From assembly GCF_010092985.1 (NCBI RefSeq), contig NZ_CP048106.1, forward strand, positions 3,635,001-3,699,000: a DNA stretch of 64,000 bases. Direction: 5' to 3'. The notes beneath the pieces are model-generated. The model saw only the letters and a program-made list of their open reading frames with translations. It did no database searches and was not told the origin of the DNA. The DNA comes from Pontibacter pudoricolor (GTDB lineage: Bacteria > Bacteroidota > Bacteroidia > Cytophagales > Hymenobacteraceae). Of the stretch, positions 37,826 to 47,377 are shown piece after piece (positions within the stretch are counted from its first letter, which is position 1; each line of letters opens with the position of its first letter). Both the position numbers and the translations under genes were made by a program.

Positions 37826-39922
37826 TTACTTCCGTTCAGCTTTCATGCCTTTCGGTATAAGGCTGCGGAGGTAATCGTACGTGGCATATTGAGACCTTGT
37901 TTCTTCGGTAGAGGTTTTTTCCACGTAGCTGTTATTAACCTGGCGGGCTTTGGTATTGTCGCAGCGTTGCAGGTCTATAATGGTGCGAACCTGGTCTATC
38001 AGACCCTGCTGATACAACGGGAAAGCAACCTCTACGCGGCGGTTCAGGTTACGGGTCATCCAGTCGGCAGAGGCGACATAATATTTCTCGTCTCCGTTGT
38101 TATGGAAGATATAAACGCGGGCATGTTCCAGGTAACGGTCTACAATGCTTTGCACTGTTATATTTTCGCTAAGGCCCTCTATACCCGGCTGCAGACAGCA
38201 GATACCCCGCACCAGCAACTCTATTTTTACGCCTGCCTGGCTGGCCTCATATAGTTTACGGATCATGCGATCATCCTGCAGGGCATTCATTTTAAGGATC
38301 ATGGAAGCAGGCAAGCCTTTCTTCGCATTCTTTACCTCCTTCTCAATTAACTCTACAAACCGCTCGCGCATGTTAATAGGCGCCATCAGCAAGTGCTTGA
38401 ATTTTTTATCCGGCTGGCGGTCTATAAAGAAATTGAAGACCTGTTCCACATCTTTTGTCAGGCGGCTGTCGCAGGTAAACAGGGCATGGTCAGCGTAAAT
38501 TTTAGAGGTGTCTTCGTTATAGTTACCGGTGCTCAGGTAGGCATAGTTTACCATTTTGCCGTTCTCGTTCCGGGTTATCAACCCTAACTTGGAATGTACT
38601 TTAAGGTCCGGAACGCCCAGTATAACATTGGCTCCTGCTTTTTGCAGTTTACCCGCCCAGAATATGTTAGACTCTTCATCGAAGCGGGCTTTTAGCTCTA
38701 CAACAACCGTTACCAGCTTGCCATTTTTAGCAGCCTTGGCCAGGGCCTTGGCAATTTCAGAACCATCGGCAACGCGGTATAGTGTCGCGCTGATGGCTGT
38801 AACGGCAGGATCGGTGGCAGCCTCGTTAAACAGCTTCACTATATAATCAAAAGACTGATACGGGTAATGTACAATGTAATCCTGCTTCTGCATGGCTGCC
38901 AGTATGCTTGGTTCCTTTTCCAGCAAGGGGTGCACCAGCGTAGGCTGCGGTTCATACTTCAGTTCAGGCAGATCGAAATTCGGGAAGCCGAAAAAGTCGC
39001 GGAAGTTATGGTACTTGCTGCCCTCTACCAGTTCTTCGTCTGTTATACCGGTATGCGCCATTATTTCATCAAGCAGGGGCTGTGGTGTTTCAGGGTCGTA
39101 TAGTAACCGGGCAGGGGTGCCTATTTCACGTTTTTTCAGTCCTTTCTTTATTTTGGTCATCAGGTTAGCCGAGATATCCTCTTCAATATCCAGCTCCGCA
39201 TCCCTCGATACTTTTACTGCATGTGCATCAAACTTGCTGTATTCCGGGAATAACAAAGGCAGGCAGGTACGGATGGCGTCATCTATAAACATGACATACC
39301 TGTTGTTCTTCTGAGTGGGTAGTTTTATAAAGCGGCTGCCATGTTTTTTAGTTGGCACTTCCAGCATAGCGTATTGCTCTGGTCTGGTGGTGCCTTTTTT
39401 TGCGCCATTCATCTGCACACCCAGGTAAACGGTCTGGTCTTTCAGGAAAAAGTGCGTTTCGTTATCGTCCATAACCATGGGCAATAGCAGCGGCTGCAGG
39501 TTTTCTTTAAAATATGTGGTGACGAATTTCTTTTGTGTGGCAGTAAGGTCGCTCTCTGTCAGCAGGTGTATATTCTCTTTTTTAAGGTCGGCCAGAATGC
39601 CTTCACGAAATACCTCGCCGAATTCATCCTGCTGTCGCTTTACCTCTTCCAGTACCTGGGCTAGCGTCTCTGCGGGGTCGGTATCCAGTTTTTCGATTGT
39701 TTTACGCTTTAGTTTTACCAGGCGCTTCAGGGTGGCCACGCGTACTTTAAAATACTCATCCAGGTTTGATGAGAAAATGGCCATAAACTTGATGCGCTCC
39801 AGTAAAGGCACCTTTTTATCGCGGGCTTCCTGTAATACTCTATAATTAAAAGCAAGCCAGCTAAGCTCCCGGTTAATAAACTTCGGCTCTGTCTGGTGCT
39901 TCTTTTTTTTCTCTTTTTCCAT
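37826..39922 (-). CDS. ppk1: Polyphosphate kinase 1
   Basis: 698 residues, full family length. Polymerises the gamma-phosphate of ATP into inorganic polyphosphate through a phosphohistidine, with two phospholipase-D-like halves. The N-terminus KFINRELSWLAFNYRVLQEA is the hallmark PPK start. LKVHSKLGLITR contains the catalytic His, and YLEHARVYIFHN the second conserved His. The start is preceded by a Lys/Glu-rich MEKEKKKKHQTEPK. It lies 80 bp downstream of sixA on the same strand; the pair stands between two copies of a composite repeat. Confidence 0.97.
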   Translation of the reverse strand: MEKEKKKKHQTEPKFINRELSWLAFNYRVLQEARDKKVPLLERIKFMAIFSSNLDEYFKVRVATLKRLVKLKRKTIEKLDTDPAETLAQVLEEVKRQQDEFGEVFREGILADLKKENIHLLTESDLTATQKKFVTTYFKENLQPLLLPMVMDDNETHFFLKDQTVYLGVQMNGAKKGTTRPEQYAMLEVPTKKHGSRFIKLPTQKNNRYVMFIDDAIRTCLPLLFPEYSKFDAHAVKVSRDAELDIEEDISANLMTKIKKGLKKREIGTPARLLYDPETPQPLLDEIMAHTGITDEELVEGSKYHNFRDFFGFPNFDLPELKYEPQPTLVHPLLEKEPSILAAMQKQDYIVHYPYQSFDYIVKLFNEAATDPAVTAISATLYRVADGSEIAKALAKAAKNGKLVTVVVELKARFDEESNIFWAGKLQKAGANVILGVPDLKVHSKLGLITRNENGKMVNYAYLSTGNYNEDTSKIYADHALFTCDSRLTKDVEQVFNFFIDRQPDKKFKHLLMAPINMRERFVELIEKEVKNAKKGLPASMILKMNALQDDRMIRKLYEASQAGVKIELLVRGICCLQPGIEGLSENITVQSIVDRYLEHARVYIFHNNGDEKYYVASADWMTRNLNRRVEVAFPLYQQGLIDQVRTIIDLQRCDNTKARQVNNSYVEKTSTEETRSQYATYDYLRSLIPKGMKAERK

Positions 39923-40002
39923 TTTAGTAAGGTTTGTGCCGGCAACTATAGTTTGCAGGTTGGTGCAAGTGCAGCAATATGGTGTAGTGTAAAGCGGGCG
40001 CT

Positions 40003-40497
40003 CTACTCGTAATTTTTCGGGAAGTCGAAGAACAGGAACTCAGCGTTGTCGTGGTTAATCTCGTACCAGCTTTCACATTCAAAGGTCAGGGCAACTATAC
40101 CGGCAGTAGGAATGCTGCCCACTGCTTCCGGCGATAACATGTTCGCAAACTCAGTAAGCGCGTCGTTATGGCCTACCAGCATCAGGCTTTCAGTTTCTAA
40201 AGGTGTCTCCTGCGCAACCTCAAGCAACATGTTCTTGTCTGCGCCATAAATTCGTTCGTCAATTACAATGTCATCAGGATCATAGCCAAGCTCCTTGCCT
40301 ATCAGGGTAGCTGTAGAAATAGCACGCACTGCCGGGCTCGACACGATCAGGTTGGGTAAAACGCCACGCGATGAAAGTTCCCGTCCCATCAGGGGGGCAT
40401 CGTTACGTCCGCGTTTATTCAGGGGTCTGTCGTGGTCGCTTAGTTCCTCAAATTCCCAGCTCGACTTAGCGTGTCTCAGGATATATAATGTCTTCAT
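40003..40497 (-). CDS. sixA: SixA-type histidine phosphatase
   Basis: 164 residues from ATG 40497, chosen because MKTLYILRHAKSSWE begins the family exactly; ATG 40512 adds five residues. The RHG-type catalytic loop is LRHAKSS with His9. SVVSSPAVRA-type sequence reads here IVSSPAVRAISTATLIG, and LMLVGHNDALTEFANML carries the second catalytic His. SixA removes phosphate from histidine on signalling proteins. Its placement before ppk1 suggests a link to phosphate or polyphosphate metabolism; this is inferred. Confidence 0.92.
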   Translation of the reverse strand: MKTLYILRHAKSSWEFEELSDHDRPLNKRGRNDAPLMGRELSSRGVLPNLIVSSPAVRAISTATLIGKELGYDPDDIVIDERIYGADKNMLLEVAQETPLETESLMLVGHNDALTEFANMLSPEAVGSIPTAGIVALTFECESWYEINHDNAEFLFFDFPKNYE

Positions 40498-40654
40498 GGG
40501 ATCAATAATCATTCAAACCGATAGCATATTCAAAAGTTACTATGGTTCTGTGTCTTTACTGAAAGTGATGGGAAATAGTTGTGGTAGGGGAGGTTGGGTA
40601 ATGGATTGTCATCTTGAGAGAAGTTGAAGTATTTTGATTGTTCTATAGTTTCTC

Positions 40655-41150
40655 GTTTGTCATCCCGAGCAAAGCCTAGGGATCTTATGTGGTCTATAGT
40701 TCTCTTTTGTCATTTCGAACAGCGTGAGAAATCTGAGTGCTATAGCTGCAGTTACAACCTAGCCTTTTCTTCTATAGTTTCTTCTAATCCTGGGAGCTCT
40801 ACTTACCTATCGTTTCAATCTGGCTTTGGTGCCCTCACGGCCGGGAGGCCCCGTCTTCGGGCATCGCGCTGCTGCTTTCTTGCTACCCTCGCTCTGCTCG
40901 GTTTGCCTGGCGGCACCGCAACAAAGCAAAGGCGCTCAACCCAAAGACTGTGATCTTTCGATAGCTATAGTTGCTATAGTATGAAAGACTGTTGTTGCAT
41001 CGCTTTATCGTGGTTGTAATTCCGCAGGGACAGGTAAACCAGTCCGCTCGACAGGCTGTACTATAAGACTATAAAACTATAGCTAAGCTTTAACAATAGC
41101 CGCAATTCCCCTCTTGGGAGGGGCAGGGGTGGGTTAAAACGCCAACTATA
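40655..41150. repeat. Composite intergenic repeat, copy B
   Basis: Second copy of the module series at 37068-37760: GTCATTTCGAACAGCGTGAG (40708-40727), the 255-bp segment (40789-41045) with the 69-bp core at 40823-40891, TGCATCGCTTTATCGTGGTT, then GGGAGGGGCAGGGGTGGGTT and AAAACGCCAACTATAAAA (41115-41150). No gene; short ORFs here run through repeats only. Confidence 0.85.
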
Positions 41151-41545
41151 AAATGATAGCTTCAACTAAAGCAGTAGCCTAATCCTGAAAATCCATTAAA
41201 TCTCACTTAATCCCGGTTCAGACAATACCTGTCCCTGCCGGCCAGTAGAGTCAGGAGACTCCACACCATTCCAAGTCACGAGCGAGGACGCTCGCGCCAG
41301 CAATACGAACTATAGAACTATAACTTTTACAAAACTCCCTCTCCTGTTTTGGGGCTAGGGCCCTCTCCAAAAGGAGAGGGCTTAGATGAGGTGATTTCCG
41401 GGAGGGCAGGTAATACCCTAACTATAAAACCACACCCTCAACTATAGCAAAACACAAATCCTGAAATCAATCTAACCCCTGTTCATCTATGGTTCAGACA
41501 TAAAACAAAAAGAGCCACCGTTTAGGCAGCTCCCTTTAATGTTTC
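41151..41545. other. Repeat-rich spacer before hflX terminus
   Basis: Continues the gene-free region. It has a GAGTCAGGAGACTC / GCGAGGACGCTCGCGCC stem-loop module (41247-41300), CCTCTCCAAAAGGAGAGGGC (41361-41380), two AATCCTGAAA...GGTTCAGACA modules (41180-41225 and 41457-41505), and several AACTATA sites. A weak imperfect hairpin near 41510-41535 may terminate hflX. Confidence 0.6.
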
Positions 41546-41559
41546 TTTAAAAAGTATTC

Positions 41560-42747
41560 TTACACATTATTCGGGTAGCGTTCATAATGTATTTCTGCAA
41601 CACGGCGGTGCAGTTCATCACGAAGGCCTTCGATGTTAATCTTGTTGGTAGCTGAAATGAAAAGTGCCGGTGCATGAATTTTAGCCATATAGGTCGCTTT
41701 CAGGTCTTCGATGGAAGGAAGGGTTTCGTGGCCTTCTTCCTGCATTTCCTGCTCGCGCTTCTGTAAGTAAAGATCCACTTTGTTGAATACCAGCAGTACC
41801 GGTTTTTCGGCGGCATTAATATCCTTCAGGGTATCGTTTACTACTGCAATATGCTCTTCAAACGACGGATGCGAAACATCTACTACGTGTACCAGTAAGT
41901 CTGCTTCCCTGATCTCATCCAGGGTAGATTTAAACGACTCGATAAGTTTGGTAGGCAGCTTACGGATGAACCCAACCGTGTCAGAAAGCAGGAACGGAAT
42001 GTTTTCGAAAACGACTTTACGCACCGTAGCATCAACGGTAGCAAACAACTTGTTCTCTGCAAACACTTCTGATTTGGAGAGCAGGTTCATGATGGTGGAT
42101 TTACCAACGTTAGTATACCCTACCAGTGCCACTCTAACCATAGCAGCACGCGATTTACGTTGCTCAAAGTTCTGCTTCTCAAACTTTTTAAGACGCTCTT
42201 TCAGCAAGGTTATTTTTTCGCGGACTATACGGCGGTCAGTTTCAATTTCCGTTTCACCGGGACCTTTCATACCGATACCACCTTTTTGTTTGGATAAGTG
42301 AGTCCAGAGGTTGGTAAGGCGTGGCAGCAGGTACTGGTACTGGGCCATTTCTACCTGGGCGTGAGCCTGGGCAGTTTTGGCTCGCAGCGCAAAAATATCA
42401 AGTATCAGTAAGCTGCGGTCTACAATTTTTATCTGTAGTTCGCGCTCAATGTTACGCACCTGCGACGGGCTAAGGTCATCGTCAAAGATCACCATATCCA
42501 CGTTGTGCTCCTGTACAAAGGCTTTTATCTCGTCCAGTTTACCACTGCCCACAAAGGTGGCACGGTCTGGTTTTTCGAGCTTCTGTATAAAGCGTTTTAT
42601 AGTTTGTGCGCCGGCAGTCTCCGTTAAAAAAGCTAACTCATCGAGGTATTCGTTGGTCTGCTCATCTGTCTGGCGGTAGGCTGGTACGGCTACCAGCACG
42701 GCAGTTTCCCGGGGCTTGGCGGTTTCGTAAAATTTCTGTTTGGCCAT
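41560..42747 (-). CDS. hflX: GTPase HflX
   Basis: 395 residues. HflX is a ribosome-associated GTPase that splits stalled 70S ribosomes. An N-terminal HflX domain (VDMVIFDDDLSPSQVRNIE, GPGETEIETDRRIVREKI) is followed by a GTPase domain with G1 GYTNVGKST, G3 DTVGFI and G4 NKVD. It begins 3 bp after the SirB2-cytochrome gene stop, so the two are probably cotranscribed. Confidence 0.96.
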   Translation of the reverse strand: MAKQKFYETAKPRETAVLVAVPAYRQTDEQTNEYLDELAFLTETAGAQTIKRFIQKLEKPDRATFVGSGKLDEIKAFVQEHNVDMVIFDDDLSPSQVRNIERELQIKIVDRSLLILDIFALRAKTAQAHAQVEMAQYQYLLPRLTNLWTHLSKQKGGIGMKGPGETEIETDRRIVREKITLLKERLKKFEKQNFEQRKSRAAMVRVALVGYTNVGKSTIMNLLSKSEVFAENKLFATVDATVRKVVFENIPFLLSDTVGFIRKLPTKLIESFKSTLDEIREADLLVHVVDVSHPSFEEHIAVVNDTLKDINAAEKPVLLVFNKVDLYLQKREQEMQEEGHETLPSIEDLKATYMAKIHAPALFISATNKINIEGLRDELHRRVAEIHYERYPNNV

Positions 42748-42750
42748 TAA

Positions 42751-43467
42751 TTATTTTTTAAACGTCATGGTATAGGCCGCTACTTCTTCAAGCTCCTGTT
42801 CGCTCAGTTGCTCTCCGAAAGCTGGCATTAAGCCACGGCCTTCTGCAATTACCTGCTTCCGGCCGGTAAGGTTAAGCTGGCTTTGTGTAAGGTTGGCAGC
42901 TCCGCTTAATCCTTTCGTTCCGTCTTCGCCGTGGCATGTGGCGCACTGTTGTACGAAAATTGTCTGCGCATTGGTTAACGCCGTCTGGTTAAGGGAGGCA
43001 ACTATATCTGCCGGGGCAGTTTCTGAAGTATTGGGTGTTGTATCTGTTGTGTCGGCAACATGTGTTTCTGGCGTAGGAGCAACCGTGGTATTTTCAGGCG
43101 CTTCTTTCTGCATGGCCAGGCTGTCGGTTTCGGCAACGCCATATACATACAAGAATATCAGCAGTGCTAAAACAGCCAGTACTTTATTCTCGCGCTTTAA
43201 GCCAACTATACCCATCGGAATAGCGATCAGTACCAACACAACTTTTGTGATCAGCCAGCCCGGTATACCGCTATAGTTAAACAACATCCAGCCGCCGGTT
43301 ACCAAAATAAGTGTACCCAGAATCATCTCGGCGACTTTAGTCTTATTGCGCAGCCTGGCTAAAGCATCACGTTTGTTTAGCAGTAACAGCCCTGTTTTTA
43401 TAGTAAACAGCAGTAGAAACAAGATCACTACCAGAACATGGGTGTGTAAGAAGGCGGTGACCGGCAT
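42751..43467 (-). CDS. SirB2-like membrane domain fused to cytochrome c
   Basis: 238 residues. Four membrane helices (about 7-26, 45-63, 72-90, 95-110) resemble SirB2/YccS-type small membrane proteins: LHTHVLVVILFLLLFTIKTG and LGTLILVTGGWMLFN. After a Thr/Pro-rich linker (115-160), the C-terminus is a class I cytochrome c with CATCH and axial Met in GRGLMPAFGEQLSEQE. The haem domain would face the periplasm. The electron partner is unknown. It sits 3 bp before hflX. Confidence 0.85.
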   Translation of the reverse strand: MPVTAFLHTHVLVVILFLLLFTIKTGLLLLNKRDALARLRNKTKVAEMILGTLILVTGGWMLFNYSGIPGWLITKVVLVLIAIPMGIVGLKRENKVLAVLALLIFLYVYGVAETDSLAMQKEAPENTTVAPTPETHVADTTDTTPNTSETAPADIVASLNQTALTNAQTIFVQQCATCHGEDGTKGLSGAANLTQSQLNLTGRKQVIAEGRGLMPAFGEQLSEQELEEVAAYTMTFKK

Positions 43468-43618
43468 AGTTGGTTTTATTTTAAAGGCAAAAGTTTGAGA
43501 AGAGAAGGTGCAATTTAGGGTATTTTTTTCAGATGATAGGCTTAATTTAGGTAACTTGGCGCGTTAAAAGAGTACAAAAGCGGCAACCAAATCAACCTCC
43601 TGCTCCTGTAAAGCATTT

Positions 43619-44737
43619 ATGCGCATAGCTATCGTTATCAACACTTCCTGGAACATCTTCAACTTCCGGCTAAGCCTGATAAAGGCATTGCTGGCAGAAG
43701 GCCATGAGGTGATAGCTATTGCCCCCCGCGACAACTACTCGCAGCGACTGATAGATGCCGGTTGCAGATTTGTGCCGGTAACCATGGAGAAAGGCACTAA
43801 TCCTTTTAAAGATATCTGGCTGACCTGGCGCCTGTACCGGGCCTACTCCCGCGTAAAGCCCGACGTGGTGCTGCACTATACTATAAAACCTAATATTTAC
43901 GGAGCCATAGCGGCGCACTTTGCTCACCTTCCGGCAATTAACAATGTGTCGGGGTTGGGCACGGTGTTTATCAAGAAAGACTACATCTCCAGTATCGCGC
44001 TCAAACTATACAAACAGGCATTTCAGTACCCGGCTAAAGTATTTTTTCAGAACCAGGACGACCGCAGGCTTTTCCTGAAGCATAATTTGGTAAGAGCGGG
44101 CATAACGGAAGTGTTGCCAGGTTCAGGGATAGATCTGCAGGCGTTTACACCGGTTCTAAAGCCTGACCCTAATGCTCCGTTCACTTTCCTGATGATAGCG
44201 CGGGTATTGTATGAAAAAGGGGTAGCCGAGTACATGGAAGCCTGCAGGTTACTGAAAGTAAAGTACCCAACTATAAAATGCCAGTTGCTGGGCCAGGTAG
44301 ATGAACTCAGCCGGTTCGGGGTAAAGCAAACTGTGCTGGATGCATGGCTGGCTGAAGGTGCAGTAGAATATTTAGGCACAACCGATGATGTGGCAACTAT
44401 AATTGCGCAGGCCGATTGCGTCGTGCTGCCATCGTACCGCGAAGGCACGCCCCGCACCTTGCTGGAGGCTGCTGCCATGGCAAAACCGTTGATCGCGACC
44501 AATGTGCCCGGCTGCCGCGAAGTGGTGCAGCAAAATATAAACGGCTTGTTGTGCCGCATACGTAATGCCCCCGATCTGGCCGAAAAAATGGAGCAGATGC
44601 TGCAGATGCCGCCGGAGCAGCTACAGAAAATGGGAGAAGCCAGCCGCCATATTGCCGAAACAAAATTTGATGTGAACTTTGTGATACAACGCTACCTGCA
44701 CGCTATTGCCGAGGTGGCCAACTCTAAGAAAGTATAA
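43619..44737 (+). CDS. Glycosyltransferase family 4
   Basis: 372 residues, GT-B fold. The N-terminus IAIVINTSWNIFNFRLSLIKALL and LHYTIKPNIYGAIAAH resemble PglA-like transferases that add sugars to undecaprenyl-linked glycans. The donor-binding E-x7-E motif is visible in YREGTPRTLLEAAAMAKP. It is likely cytosolic or membrane-associated in surface-polysaccharide synthesis, with rfbC 22 bp downstream. No other polysaccharide genes are present. Confidence 0.9.
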   Translation: MRIAIVINTSWNIFNFRLSLIKALLAEGHEVIAIAPRDNYSQRLIDAGCRFVPVTMEKGTNPFKDIWLTWRLYRAYSRVKPDVVLHYTIKPNIYGAIAAHFAHLPAINNVSGLGTVFIKKDYISSIALKLYKQAFQYPAKVFFQNQDDRRLFLKHNLVRAGITEVLPGSGIDLQAFTPVLKPDPNAPFTFLMIARVLYEKGVAEYMEACRLLKVKYPTIKCQLLGQVDELSRFGVKQTVLDAWLAEGAVEYLGTTDDVATIIAQADCVVLPSYREGTPRTLLEAAAMAKPLIATNVPGCREVVQQNINGLLCRIRNAPDLAEKMEQMLQMPPEQLQKMGEASRHIAETKFDVNFVIQRYLHAIAEVANSKKV

Positions 44738-44759
44738 ACTATAGTTACTTAAGGTATAG

Positions 44760-45302
44760 ATGGATTTTAAGACGTTTGAGATTGAAGGGTTAGTAGAGTT
44801 TCAGCCACGGGTTTTCCGCGACGACCGTGGTTATTTTTTAGAGACGTTCAGTATGAAGTGGTTTGAGCCATTGGGCATACAACCAAACTTTGTACAGGAT
44901 AACCAGTCGGTATCTAAGAAAGGTGTGCTGCGCGGCTTACATTTCCAGAAGCCACCTTACGCGCAGGGCAAACTGGTTCGTGTTTCCTCAGGTCGTGCGC
45001 TGGATGTAGCTGTAGATCTGCGTAAAGATTCGCTTACCTATGGTAAATACATTGCCTGCGTTTTAGATGCCGAAATGCAGAATGTATTTTATATCCCCGA
45101 AGGTTTTGCCCACGGCTTTGTAGCGCTGGAGGATAATACTACTTTCCTGTACAAGTGCACCGATTACTACCAGCCATCAGCAGAAGGCGGCTTGCTTTGG
45201 AACGACCCGGAACTAGGCATAGACTGGGGAATTGAAAACCCGCTTGTATCGCCGAAGGATGAAGTGCTGCCGTTGTTAAAAAACTTTGAGTCGCCGTTTT
45301 AG
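44760..45302 (+). CDS. rfbC: dTDP-4-dehydrorhamnose 3,5-epimerase
   Basis: 180 residues, normal length. Third enzyme of dTDP-L-rhamnose synthesis; a cupin fold. Markers: FQPRVFRDDRGYFLETFS, GVLRGLHFQKPPYAQGKLVR with the catalytic His, ALDVAVDLRKDSLTYGK, and FYIPEGFAHGFVALED. The other rml genes are not in the window, so the rest of the pathway must lie elsewhere. Probably one unit with the upstream glycosyltransferase. Confidence 0.95.
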   Translation: MDFKTFEIEGLVEFQPRVFRDDRGYFLETFSMKWFEPLGIQPNFVQDNQSVSKKGVLRGLHFQKPPYAQGKLVRVSSGRALDVAVDLRKDSLTYGKYIACVLDAEMQNVFYIPEGFAHGFVALEDNTTFLYKCTDYYQPSAEGGLLWNDPELGIDWGIENPLVSPKDEVLPLLKNFESPF

Positions 45303-45963
45303 GACCAGTGATTAAAATGATTTTCCTGATTTAGCAGGATTTTGTCTGAACCGGGGTTAATGGCGATTTATTAGATTGGTATGGCTATGTATTACAGTCT
45401 CTGCCGTAAGTTCAGTATTAGCGTAACTTGTTGCTTTGAAAAAGCAAAACTAATGATGGCAGAAACTATAGAACTATAGCCGTTAACTATAGATTATTGG
45501 TTTTCAAGAGCTATTTCTGCTAATAACTTAAGCTCTTGCTGTGTGTTTTTACCAACAAGCACAGTCAGCCAACTAGTGGATTGTTGGTGAAAACACTAAC
45601 AATGGCTCGGTTTGTAAAGATGCAATATTTTGCGTCTTTGCTATGCAACTACAGGTTTAAACTTGACTTTAATCCCGCTATGCAACTATAGCCCGGCGAG
45701 TCTGGAGACTCGCACCCACAAAACGTCACCAGTCAGATACCGGCGCCAGATTTTTCGAACGAAACTATAGCTTTTGCTCGCGCAGAAAACCAGTTACAAA
45801 CTGGCACCAATTTACCCCAGTTACGCTGGCGCTAAACCTGCGGCATAAATCCTGTTAATCCATTAATCCTGAAAATCCTGATTCAGACAAAAAAGAGACG
45901 CAACGTATTGCGTCTCTACAAGCTTAATCCTGCAAAATCAGGTTAATCCCCTTAATCACTGGT
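45303..45963. repeat. Repeat-rich gene-free region between rfbC and murF
   Basis: 661 bp with no gene. It holds three AACTATAG in tandem (45464-45491), a GCGAGTCTGGAGACTCGC module (45694-45711), an AATCCTGAAAATCCTGATTC module (45866-45885), and a perfect AGAGACGCAA/TTGCGTCTCT inverted repeat. These families recur at 41.2-41.5, 50.2 and 51.1 kb. Confidence 0.75.
45888..45917 (-). terminator. Terminator of murF
   Basis: AGAGACGCAA (45894-45903) and TTGCGTCTCT (45908-45917) form a perfect 10-bp stem; the preceding A run gives TTTTTT on the minus strand, 46 bp after the murF stop. Confidence 0.85.
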
Positions 45964-47250
45964 CTACAACAACTCCACCAACGTCTCCAGTCCCATGCCG
46001 CGAGAGCCTTTTATCAAAATATAGCTGTCGGTAACCGGGTTTTGCTGCAGCCATTTCTGTAGTTCCTGCTTGGTCTCGAAATGCTTGAAGTTACTATCTG
46101 CTTCGGCAGCAAACTTCATATCTTTTCCGCAAAGCAGAACGGTATCTAAGGGTTGTTCGGCGGCTATAGTTCCCAAGGCGGTGTGCTCGGCTTTACTTTC
46201 ATTTCCCATCTCAAACATATCCCCAAGTATAACCACTTTGCGAGGGGCGTTCATGCTGCCAAAGTTACGGATAGCAGCTGCCATAGAGGTTGGGTTAGCA
46301 TTATAGGCATCGAGAATAATGGTGTTGCTTCCTTTTATGATAACCTGCGAGCGGTTATTTACCGGGCTATAGTTGGCAATGGCTTCGTTGGCTTTGGTTA
46401 GCGATACGCCGAAGTATTTGCCAATACACGCAGCTGCGGCCATGTTCTCGTAATTGTAAGCGCCTACCAGTTGGGTATGTACTACACTGCCTTCTTCGTC
46501 TTTATACACCACGTACGGCGAAACTTCCAGCAGTTCGCTGTGGTAAAAGTCGCCGGTGGCAGGGTAGGTTACTTTACTAGCAATGCGGCGACTCATGCGC
46601 ATCAGGTGCTCGTTACCGGTGTTCACAAATACGGTGCCTGCGGTATTATCCAGGTGCACGTATAGTTCGCTTTTGCCGCGTGCCACGCCCTCTAAACTTC
46701 CAAACCCTTCCAGGTGCGCTTTGCCAATGTTCGTGATCATGCCGTGCGTTGGCAGGGCAATCGTACAAAGCAGTTCTATTTCGCCAATGTGGTTTGCACC
46801 CATCTCGATAATAGCCATTTCATGCTCCGGTTTTATGCGCAGCAAGGTTAGCGGCACGCCAATGTGGTTGTTCAGGTTGCCCTGCGTGTACAGCGTATTA
46901 AATTTCTGGCTCACTACCGTATAGATCAGCTCTTTGGTAGTGGTTTTGCCATTACTGCCGGTTATGCCAATTACCGGTATGCTCAGTTGCTTGCGATGGT
47001 GGCGGGCCATGTCCTGCAATGCCTGCAACGTGTCTTCCACTACAAAAACATTATCCGAGGCCATAGTCGGGTCATCAACTACAGCATATTTCGCACCTTT
47101 CTCCAGGGCCATAGTTGCAAACCCGGCACCTTTAAAATTAGGGCCATTCAGGGCAAAGAACAGGCTTTGGTTCTGGTCGGCGCGCGAGTCGGTGCTTACG
47201 TGGATGCACTTCAGGTATTTTTGATATAGAAATTCGATGCTGGTCTGCAT
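45964..47250 (-). CDS. murF: UDP-MurNAc-tripeptide--D-Ala-D-Ala ligase
   Basis: 428 residues from ATG 47250; a longer frame to 47361 adds a hydrophobic leader not found in MurF. Adds D-Ala-D-Ala to complete the cytosolic muropeptide. The start SIEFLYQKYLKCIHVSTDSR and DQNQSLFFALNGPNFKGAGF are the family N-domain, GITGSNGKTTTKELI is the ATP-binding loop, and LDAYNANPTSMAAAI the signature near the C-domain. It stands alone, outside a mur cluster, with its own terminator. Confidence 0.95.
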   Translation of the reverse strand: MQTSIEFLYQKYLKCIHVSTDSRADQNQSLFFALNGPNFKGAGFATMALEKGAKYAVVDDPTMASDNVFVVEDTLQALQDMARHHRKQLSIPVIGITGSNGKTTTKELIYTVVSQKFNTLYTQGNLNNHIGVPLTLLRIKPEHEMAIIEMGANHIGEIELLCTIALPTHGMITNIGKAHLEGFGSLEGVARGKSELYVHLDNTAGTVFVNTGNEHLMRMSRRIASKVTYPATGDFYHSELLEVSPYVVYKDEEGSVVHTQLVGAYNYENMAAAACIGKYFGVSLTKANEAIANYSPVNNRSQVIIKGSNTIILDAYNANPTSMAAAIRNFGSMNAPRKVVILGDMFEMGNESKAEHTALGTIAAEQPLDTVLLCGKDMKFAAEADSNFKHFETKQELQKWLQQNPVTDSYILIKGSRGMGLETLVELL

Positions 47251-47377
47251 GAAATGGTTAATTTTAAAGTATAAATGCTGTAGCGGCCACGTACGTAAAC
47301 TATAGCTGCCATACAGGGTGCAATATACATCCAAAACAGCAACGACGCCACAGCACATCACTGCTCCTTACATCTCT

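Noticed and set aside
37068..41150. Insertion sequence around ppk1-sixA
   Set aside because: The flanking copies are direct and no transposase frame lies in or between them.
44397..44663. Minus-strand frame within the glycosyltransferase gene
   Set aside because: It overlaps a well-supported glycosyltransferase over its whole length and shows no recognisable domain.
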